Source: Myxococcales bacterium (GTDB taxonomy: Bacteria > Myxococcota_A > Polyangia > Haliangiales > Haliangiaceae). From it: a stretch of 64,000 bases of DNA. This document shows, piece by piece, positions 28,368 to 35,507 of the stretch (position 1 is its first letter; each line of letters begins with the position of its first letter). The stretch lies in NCBI GenBank assembly GCA_028287135.1, contig JAQBQE010000025.1, forward strand, positions 1 to 64,000. Direction: 5' to 3'. Under the pieces are notes generated by a model. It made no database searches, was not told the origin of the DNA, and saw nothing but the letters and a program-made list of their open reading frames with translations. The position numbers and the translations under genes are program-made.

Positions 28368-31300
28368 ATGAGCGGCCACGACCCACAGCACGCCGTCGAC
28401 GCCGCTCCACCCGCGCCCGAGCAGGTCAAGGGAACGACGCGAAGCGTCGCGAAGCCCGAGGTTCGGCGGCCACCGGTTGCCCAGACCTGGGCGCAGATCG
28501 AAAAGCTTCGCCGCGGGGAGAGCAAGAATGCGGGCGACCTACCCCGGCTCGTCGCTTTGCGCAGCTCGCGGGCGTGTCGAGCGCGACTTTCGCGACGTTG
28601 CGGTCGAGCCTGCCCGGAAAGCTAACCGAGCACTTCCCTCTGATTCTGCAGTCGCTCTGGCAGTTCACGAAGCACGTGGGCTTCCTCGAGTGGTTCGTCG
28701 ACACCACGCCGCTCTCGGTAGTCGCCAACAAGTTTGGTGAGATCGCGGATGCGGAGCTCGCGGCAACGCTGAACACGCTCACGACCGGGAACAGCTGGGC
28801 GTGGGTCGATCACGTTCATCTCGCGCAGGGCTACGAAGGCCTGGCGGTGATGGCGAACGCCGCGAAGGATCCGGCGGTCGCCCAGAAGCTCAGGGCGATG
28901 CTCGGACCCGTAGCCATTGACAAGGAGCGCGCGGCTTACCGCGCGGCTCACAAGCACGATCTGGGCAAGCTGCTCGACGGCAAGCCCGTGCTCCGGGAAC
29001 TGCTCGATGCGATCGCACAGCTCGGCAAGGTCGAAATCGACGACAGCCATCGCGTGCTCGCCGCCTTGGCCAAGCTGCACCCGACCGCTGATGACATTCT
29101 CGCACTCGATCCGCTGATCTCGGTCCACTCCGACGCGTTGTTCGCGCTTCTGCTGTCGGCGAAGGGGGTCACGTCCGCGCACGTCACGACGTATCTGATC
29201 CGGAACATGGGAATCGGCCAGCTCAAAGATCCCAAGCTGCTCGCCGCGGTGCGGCAGCAGGTGCCCACGCTGCGAGCGCAGGATGTTCTCGCCTCCGCTG
29301 CTAACACCGAGCAGGAGACGCTCGTCAGCAACGCTCAGCTCGCGGACTGGTTCCTCGATAGTGCGACGCCGGAAGAGGCGCTGTGGTTCTGTGGCGGCGG
29401 CTCGCACGCCGCGAAGGCGTGTGCCGTGATGAGTCGCCGCGACCCCTCGTGGCGCTGGGTGTTCCAGCTGACCGGTGGTGCGGAGAAGCGTCAGCTCCGC
29501 GTACTCGCGCTGAACTGTCCCGAGGACAAGGTCGTCGTCCACGTGCGCCAGGTCCTGCTGGCGGAGGTCGCGCGCCAGAGCGCTCAGGTGCATGACGCCG
29601 AAGCGCCCGACTGGAACACCGCGCACGGTGCCACGGGTCGCGTGCTCGACGCTCTTGCGGAAGATGGGGACGTCCTCGTTCGACTCGCCGATCTGGACGC
29701 AGCTGAGCGGGCACGCCTCGGGCGGTCGGACACGGCTGTCGAGATGATGGGCAAGAGCGTCGGCGCGGTTGACTTCGCGCGTGCGGCGACGCTGCTCGAC
29801 CTGACGGTGGCCCGCACGATCGCCGGATCGCCCGGTCGCAATGCGAGCACGGTCGCGTACCTCCGTACGAGGTCGCAGGCGGAGGAGGCTCGAAGCGCTC
29901 GGCAAGCCGGGCCTCGTCGAGCGAGCGGCGGAGAAGGTGCACCCGGATCTGCTGATCGTGTTTCCGGTGCTCGCGGACGCGAACCAGCTCGCAGCCGTGA
30001 TGTCGCCGACGATCATCAAGCTGCTGCTGTCGAACAGCGATCCGAACCAGGTCGCCGGATTGCTCTCGCGAGAGCCCGTGATCGCGAAGGCCGAAAAGCT
30101 GCTGGCCAGCCACCCGGAGCTGCTCGACAGGTTGCCCCGCTACCGGCACATGACGAAGGCCGGCAAGGAAGGTGTCGACCGGCTCGCGAAGCCCGCAAAG
30201 GGGCAAGCCGCCGACATCCTCCACGACATCCGCGAGAACGACTGGGAGCCGCGCGAGTCCGTCCGTCAGGAGGGCGGAAAGTTCCACGCGGCAGCGAAGC
30301 GCCCCACCCTCGCGGCGGGACTCGAGGCCTTGTTCGAGGACCGAGGCTCGGCCACGAGTGCGCTCGCGTTGATCGGCGAGCATCGCGACCAGATCCCCGC
30401 GCTGCTCTCCGACGCCGCGAATGAAGAGACGGTGACCAAGCTCGCGGCTCTGGTGCAGCTGCCTGCGCACGTGGTGTTTCCGCAGCTTCCCATCGAATCG
30501 CTGCTCGGCATGGCGAACAGCCGGAGCTGGTTGTTCGACTACCCGGACGCGTACATCCTGCTCGATCTCGTCGCGACCCGAGGCAAGGCGCTGCATCTGG
30601 TCGCGCAGCAGATCAATCACGGCGATGGACGGCCGCTGACGTGGATGCATCGCCTGCCTGTCGGTCCTGCGTTGACCGACGTCGAGGGACTCGCGCTGGA
30701 TCGTCTGCAGCCGCTGCTCACCGACGCACGGATCCTGCGGTTGCTATTCAAGGTTCGGTTCGGGATCGACACGCCGGGCACGTACGACATCGGCACGGTT
30801 CGCGAGCTGTACCGCGTCGTGTGCCGGTTGCCGCGGGCTCACCTCCAGCAGGAGCGGATCAAGGCCATCGTTGAGGGTCCGGCGGATGCGGGCCCCGCCG
30901 GCACGTGGAATGGCGAGCAGGTCGAGATCAAGGAGAGCATTCGCCCCGGCGAGAACGACGAAGATCGCGACACGTTCCACCCCGATAGCGCGATCCGATA
31001 CACCCGCGCACAGCTTCAGCGGCTCTACGGGTGGAGTGACCTCGAGCTACAAATCCACGTCAAGCAAGGCCGGGTGAAGCAGCTCGTCGCCCCCGACCAG
31101 TACCAGCTGGTCGAGCAGAAGATCTCCAAGTTCACGTCGGTCGTCCTCCACGAGATAGGCCATTCCGTCGACGACATTCTCGGGCGTCACACGCAGCCGG
31201 TGTACGGCTTCGCGAAGTGGCACTCGTATTCCGAGGGCGACGTTGCTGCGTGGGCCGCCGAGATGGGCGGATGGGACTCCGTGACGGCCGCCGATCAGAA

Positions 31301-31787
31301 GCAGATCTCACAGGCCTGGCTCGATGCGCTGCGCTCCGGTAGCGGCGTTCACGACAGGGTCGGCAAGGAGCATCCGGCCCTCGCGGACCGTTACGAGCAC
31401 GTCGGGATCGTGTCCGCGGCGCGGCAGCAGAAGAAGTTCGGCCACGACGATCCCGTGCGGTTCGGAGACCGCGCCTTCATCATGCAGCCGTACTACGGCA
31501 TGTTCTACAGCGTCGCCGCCTCTGCCGTGGACTCGCGCCCTTCGGTGTACTCGCTGTACGCGCCGGCGGAGTACTTCGCGGAGAGCTACGTCGAGTACTA
31601 CCGCGAGGTCGATGGAACCCCCGGTTCGCGGGGGAAGAAGGGCGGCACGCTACCGACGCCGGTGAAGGACTGGTTCACGAACCACGTCGATCAGCTCCGG
31701 TTCGATCCGAAGCGACTCGAAGGGCCGGCGGAAGAGGCCGGCGACCCGAGCCCTGCCCCGGTGGACGCCGCTGCCAAGCAGGCGTAG
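28368..31787 (+). pseudogene. large putative toxin gene with anthrax-lethal-factor-like metallopeptidase C-terminus, two frameshifts
   Basis: Coding continues in three consecutive frames: 28368 to ~28548 (MSGHDPQHAVDAAPPAP..., a Pro-rich N-terminus), ~28548 to ~29870 (RRFAQLAGVSSATF... helical), and ~29870 to the stop at 31787. Joined, it would encode about 1,140 residues. The middle is a long all-helical region with repeated Leu/Asp-rich segments. The C-terminal part holds HEIGHSVDD (HEXXH codons 31149-31163) and, 140 residues on, YSLYAPAEYFAES (Glu at 31569-31571). Anthrax lethal factor has HEFGHAVDD, then Tyr728 and Glu735 in the same relative order, and the Tyr-to-Glu spacing is identical here. 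I infer an M34/ATLF-type zinc peptidase effector. No signal peptide is visible. It may be translated only as fragments. Confidence 0.65.
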
Positions 31788-31790
31788 TCG

Positions 31791-31940
31791 TCAGCGGCTC
31801 GCCGCCGCGGGAACGTGGACCGTCAGGCGCGCGGTCCGTCCTGAGGCCAGCGAATCGGTCCACGCCCGCACCGGGCGATGGTGCACCTTCGGCTCTGCGA
31901 TCGAGGACGTGAGGTCGGCGCTCATCGTCATACGGAACAT
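31791..31940 (-). CDS. possible small protein (49 aa)
   Basis: An open frame from ATG 31940 (alternative ATG 31931) to the stop at 31791, starting MFRMTMSADLTSSIAEPK and ending HVPAAASR. No family and no membrane segment. Support comes mainly from an operator-like direct repeat upstream (31986-32004) followed at the right distance by a CATTCT -10-like hexamer. There is no Shine-Dalgarno sequence. Confidence 0.3.
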   Translation of the reverse strand: MFRMTMSADLTSSIAEPKVHHRPVRAWTDSLASGRTARLTVHVPAAASR

Positions 31941-31985
31941 GATGGCAAGGATGGGCCGAGGGTGGGTGAGAATGCCGCTGCGCGA

Positions 31986-32004
31986 GCGTGAACATCGCGT
32001 GAAC
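31986..32004 (-). promoter_or_regulatory. direct repeat GCGTGAAC with 11-bp period
   Basis: Two exact copies of GCGTGAAC (31986-31993 and 31997-32004) are separated by 3 nt, i.e. one helical turn. On the minus strand they are followed after 11 nt by CATTCT (31974-31969). This is the geometry of OmpR/PhoB-type activator sites. A third copy lies at 32305-32312. Confidence 0.4.
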
Positions 32005-32054
32005 AAGCGGTAAGTCCTGGCACTCGTGAGGCTTTTCCCACGAGATCCCGGCAG

Positions 32055-32237
32055 CTATGCCGCTTCCGAGGGGCGCCCCGGCGCCATCAGGATCAGCGCG
32101 GCGCTGAGCGCCATCACCAGCGCGCGCCGCCAGTGTCGCTCGAGGTTGTCGGGGTCCGACACGTAGAGGATCGCACCGGCCGCGAGGGTGAGCGCGGGGG
32201 CGAGCGGCGTCGGGTTGCGGAGCATGCATCCAGACAT
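32055..32237 (-). CDS. possible small two-helix membrane protein (60 aa)
   Basis: From ATG 32237 the frame encodes a Met/Cys-containing start (MSGCMLRNPTP), a hydrophobic segment (LAPALTLAAGAILYV), a charged middle (SDPDNLERHWRR) and a second hydrophobic helix (ALVMALSAALILMA). The hydrophobic-charged-hydrophobic layout is typical of real small membrane proteins. There is no visible ribosome-binding site. The rest of 31788-32314 shows no further gene I can support. Confidence 0.45.
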   Translation of the reverse strand: MSGCMLRNPTPLAPALTLAAGAILYVSDPDNLERHWRRALVMALSAALILMAPGRPSEAA

Positions 32238-32314
32238 CGCATCGAGCCGCGTGACATGGCCCGGGCCGGCACGTGAGCAACGAGCGAGCCGACGCGTGGT
32301 GTTCGCGTGAACCG

Positions 32315-32947
32315 CTAGGGCAGCGAGCGCGGCGGGGGGAGAACCGGCGGGGGTGCGCTCGGATCCGGTGGCGAGATCAGCACGGGCGCGGACGGATCGA
32401 TCGCCGGTACCGGCTCGGGCGCAGAAGCCGGTAGGGGAGCTGGCGCGGGGGCGGGTAGCTCGAAGGCGCGCGGTGCTGCGACGGTCTCGTCCTCGGGCGG
32501 CAGCGCCGCCGGCATCCCGTCGAGGCAGCGCACGATCGCGGGGTCGCGCATGAACACGAAGTCGTGGACCTCGCGGTTGTAGAGGTGCACCCGCTTCTCG
32601 AGCCGCCGCACCCGGGTACATCGACCTTCCCGCGCCGCGCCCGCCGCCCGCTGGGTCAAGATCTTGGCCCACCGTCGCAGCTTCTCGTCCTCGGTCTCGG
32701 GGCGTGGCCCCTTCGGCGGATCGGAGAGCTCGGCGAGCGCGAACGTGATCACGCCGCCGGCCGACATCAGAGAAAAGCCGACCATCGGCTCGCTGCCCTC
32801 GGGCTGGACGAGCGCGGTGCCCATCATCCCGACGACACCGGCGATCGAGGTGACCATCCCGAAGCGTCGGGCCTTGGCCGGCGTCGTCGATCCGGCGCAG
32901 GCGGTCGTGACTGCAAGGCAGACGGCCACAGCGGCGAGGCGGGACAT
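32315..32947 (-). CDS. lipoprotein with proline-rich C-terminus
   Basis: The frame is open to 33040, but ATG 32947 begins a lipoprotein signal (MSRLAAVAVCLAVTTACAG), so I start there (210 residues). After the lipidated Cys come a hydrophobic region (MVTSIAGVVGMMGTALV and VGFSLMSAGGVITFALAEL, ~30-75), then a basic-acidic helical section with two Cys (GRCTRVRRLEKRV, AIVRCLDGM), and a ~65-residue Pro/Ala-rich tail. No family is recognised. It is divergent from ftsL, whose start is 99 bases away. Confidence 0.65.
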   Translation of the reverse strand: MSRLAAVAVCLAVTTACAGSTTPAKARRFGMVTSIAGVVGMMGTALVQPEGSEPMVGFSLMSAGGVITFALAELSDPPKGPRPETEDEKLRRWAKILTQRAAGAAREGRCTRVRRLEKRVHLYNREVHDFVFMRDPAIVRCLDGMPAALPPEDETVAAPRAFELPAPAPAPLPASAPEPVPAIDPSAPVLISPPDPSAPPPVLPPPRSLP

Positions 32948-33046
32948 ACGTGCAGTGTGGATCAAAGTACGCGTGACACGCAGTGACGAGAATGCGTCGA
33001 AAAAATTGCGTCGATCGGTGCCCGAGCGTGTAGTGAGCAAACGCCC

Positions 33047-33391
33047 ATGATGTCGCCCGCGTCGGTGTATCGGATCTTCAGGCGGCCTGATGGAGAGGCG
33101 CCATCGGTCCGGCTCGTCGTGATCGTCATGATCGTCACCGCGTTGCTACTGACCGGGATCGGCATCATCCGCGTCACGCGCCAGCACGAGGTCCTGCGGC
33201 TCGGTCTCCGATTGTCGAAGCAATCCGAGCAGGTCCGCAAGCTGCGCGAGGCGCGCCGCCAGCTCGAGCTCGAGCACGCCACCCTGACCGCTCCCGATCG
33301 GATCCGGCGTCTCGCAGTTCAGCTCGGCATGGAGCCGATCGCGCCCGATCGGATCCGCGTCATCGGCGCACGCAAGGTGGCGAGCCGATGA
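33047..33391 (+). CDS. ftsL: cell-division protein FtsL
   Basis: A 114-residue bitopic protein: short cytoplasmic N-terminus, one transmembrane helix (LVVIVMIVTALLLTGIGIIRV, ~23-43), and a periplasmic leucine-zipper-like coiled coil (LRLGLRLSKQSEQVRKLREARRQLELEHATL). The C-terminal IRRLAVQLGMEPIAPDRIRVI matches the end of FtsL proteins. It recruits FtsW/FtsI with FtsB and FtsQ at the septum. It overlaps ftsI by ATGA (33388-33391). The sequence is divergent across bacteria, but position and architecture make the assignment secure. Confidence 0.9.
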   Translation: MMSPASVYRIFRRPDGEAPSVRLVVIVMIVTALLLTGIGIIRVTRQHEVLRLGLRLSKQSEQVRKLREARRQLELEHATLTAPDRIRRLAVQLGMEPIAPDRIRVIGARKVASR

Positions 33392-35496
33392 AGGCCACGA
33401 TCAAGGCGATGACTCCCGGCATCCCGCACAGCGCCCGGGTCCGCGCGTATCTCACCGGAGCGATCGTCACGACCGCGCTGTGTGGCGTCGCCTGGCGTGC
33501 GTGGGCCCTCCAGATCGACGAAGGCGATCGCTACCGCGAGATGGCCGACCGCCAGCACGCGATGAACGTCGAGATTCCCGCGCCGCGGGGCGACGTGATC
33601 GACACGCACGGCCGGCCGCTCGCGGTCAGCGCCGATGCCGACTCGATCTGGGCGAACCCGCGCGAGATCCGCGACGTCACCGACACCGCCGACAAGCTCG
33701 CCAAGCTGATCGGGGAAGACCCGGCCACCCTCGAGGCGAAGCTCGCCGGGGATCGGAAGTTCGTGTGGATCGATCGCCACGTCACCCGCGAGATCGCCCA
33801 GGCCGTGCGCGCCGCCGACCTCCCCGGCATCGAGGTCGCGAAGGAGCCGCGCCGCTGGTACCCGGGGGGCACCGTCGGTGGCCCGGTGATCGGTCGCGCG
33901 GATATCGACAGTCGCGGCCTCGAGGGCATCGAGCTGTCGATGGACCGGCAGCTCCAGGGTGAGCGCGGCACGGGACTCGCGCTGCGCGATGCGCGCGGCC
34001 GCCGGATGTTCGCCAACGGGATGGCACAGCCCGAGCCGGGCGCGACGATCCAGCTGTCGCTCGATCGCAGCATCCAGGCGATCGCAGACAAGGCGCTCGC
34101 CGACTCGGTGATCGCGAAGGACGCGAAGAGCGGCGTCGTCGTCGTGCTCGACGTCGCGACGGGCCGGGTCCTTGCGATGTCGAGCTACCCGACGTTCGAT
34201 CCGAACGCGGCCGGCGATCATGCGGGCGCCCGCAACCGACCGGTCACCGACGCGTTCGAGGCCGGATCGGTGATGAAGATCTTCACGGTCGCGGCCGCGA
34301 TCGATGAAGGCACCGTGCGCTCCGAGACCCACTTCGACCTCGAGAACGGCGCGATGCACATGGCCGGCCGGCGCTCGCCGATCCGGGACACCCACCCGGT
34401 TCCGTCGCTCACGGTCAGCGAGATCATCAAGCACTCGTCGAACGTCGGCTCGGCGAAGATCGCGCTGCGACTCGGCAGCGCGAAGCTGTACGCCGCGCTC
34501 AAGAAGTTCGGGTTTGGCGCGAAGACCAAGATCGAGCTGCCCGGCGAGCAGGCCGGCCGGATCCGCGATGGTTCGACGTGGCGGGAGATGGAGCTCGCGA
34601 CGATCGCGTTCGGCTACGGCATCACCGTGACCCCACTCCAGATCGCAGCCGGGTACGCAGCGCTCGGTAACGGCGGCGTCTATCACGCACCGCGCGTCGT
34701 CGAGCGCGTCGTCGATTCCGACGGGACCGTGCTCTACCTCCCCGAGGCCGAGCCGGTCCAGATGGTCAAACCGTCGACCGCGGAGACGATGCGCAAGATC
34801 ATGGCCACCGTGTTCGAGCGGGGCAAGGAAGGCGGCACCGCGAAGGACATCATCGTTCCGGGCTTCCGCTGCGGCGGCAAGACCGGCACCGCGCACAAGT
34901 ACGATCCGGAGACGCGCCAGTACGCGCCGGACAAGTACCTGTCCTCGTTCGCCGGGCTCGCGCCGATCGACAAGCCGCGGATCGCGATCGTCGTGATGAT
35001 CGACGAGCCGCGGGGCGGCGACTACTACGGCGGCCTCGTCGCGGGCCCGGTATTCGCCACCGTCGCGAGCGAGACGCTGCGCTACCTCGGCGTCCCCGGG
35101 ACGTCGCTCGTGTGCCCGCCGACCCCGCCCACCCTGCCCGGGATGCTGCCGTACATCGATCCGACCCCGAAGACCTGCACGATCCCGGCGCCGAAGCCGG
35201 TCAAGCCGGCCGTGGTGAAGCCGGGCACGACGCCGGAGCCGCCCGTGATCGAGCAGCCAGCGCCGGTCGTAGCTCCCGTGCGCGGTGACCACCGGATCCC
35301 CGACTTCCACGGTATGGGCATGGCGCGCGCCCTCGACCTGTCACGTCAGCTCGGTATTCCGCTGGAGGTCAGCGGATCGGGAACCGTGATTCAGCAGGAT
35401 CCGGCTCCCGGAGCGATCGTTTCGCCCGGTGGTGTCCGCTTGCAGTTCTCCGACGGGAATTCCTCGCACGCAGCGCCTGTCGCGACGCCCCTCTGA
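33388..35496 (+). CDS. ftsI: septal peptidoglycan transpeptidase FtsI (PBP3-type) with PASTA domain
   Basis: 702 residues: N-terminal transmembrane anchor (~20-42), a dimerisation domain (PAPRGDVIDTHGRPLA), and a transpeptidase domain with Ser294-X-X-Lys297 (GSVMK), Ser350-Ser-Asn352 (HSSNVG) and Lys498-Thr-Gly-Thr501. A Pro/Lys-rich linker (~600-635) leads to one PASTA domain (IPDFHGMGMARALDLSRQ... VIQQDPAPGA, ~640-690). All active-site motifs are intact. It crosslinks septal peptidoglycan with FtsW. Single C-terminal PASTA domains on FtsI are familiar from Deltaproteobacteria-type and Gram-positive proteins. It is coupled to ftsL and 11 bases from the murE-murF gene. Confidence 0.96.
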   Translation: MKATIKAMTPGIPHSARVRAYLTGAIVTTALCGVAWRAWALQIDEGDRYREMADRQHAMNVEIPAPRGDVIDTHGRPLAVSADADSIWANPREIRDVTDTADKLAKLIGEDPATLEAKLAGDRKFVWIDRHVTREIAQAVRAADLPGIEVAKEPRRWYPGGTVGGPVIGRADIDSRGLEGIELSMDRQLQGERGTGLALRDARGRRMFANGMAQPEPGATIQLSLDRSIQAIADKALADSVIAKDAKSGVVVVLDVATGRVLAMSSYPTFDPNAAGDHAGARNRPVTDAFEAGSVMKIFTVAAAIDEGTVRSETHFDLENGAMHMAGRRSPIRDTHPVPSLTVSEIIKHSSNVGSAKIALRLGSAKLYAALKKFGFGAKTKIELPGEQAGRIRDGSTWREMELATIAFGYGITVTPLQIAAGYAALGNGGVYHAPRVVERVVDSDGTVLYLPEAEPVQMVKPSTAETMRKIMATVFERGKEGGTAKDIIVPGFRCGGKTGTAHKYDPETRQYAPDKYLSSFAGLAPIDKPRIAIVVMIDEPRGGDYYGGLVAGPVFATVASETLRYLGVPGTSLVCPPTPPTLPGMLPYIDPTPKTCTIPAPKPVKPAVVKPGTTPEPPVIEQPAPVVAPVRGDHRIPDFHGMGMARALDLSRQLGIPLEVSGSGTVIQQDPAPGAIVSPGGVRLQFSDGNSSHAAPVATPL

Positions 35497-35507
35497 CGCT
35501 TGCCTCG

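Noticed and set aside
28548..29870. Programmed ribosomal frameshifting to explain the broken toxin-like gene
   Set aside because: I see no slippery heptamer with downstream structure at either junction, and the neighbouring ATPase is also broken, so decay or sequence error is simpler.
27073..31787. Insertion sequence or prophage as vehicle of the island
   Set aside because: No transposase or integrase frames, terminal inverted repeats or tRNA-type attachment site could be found at the borders.
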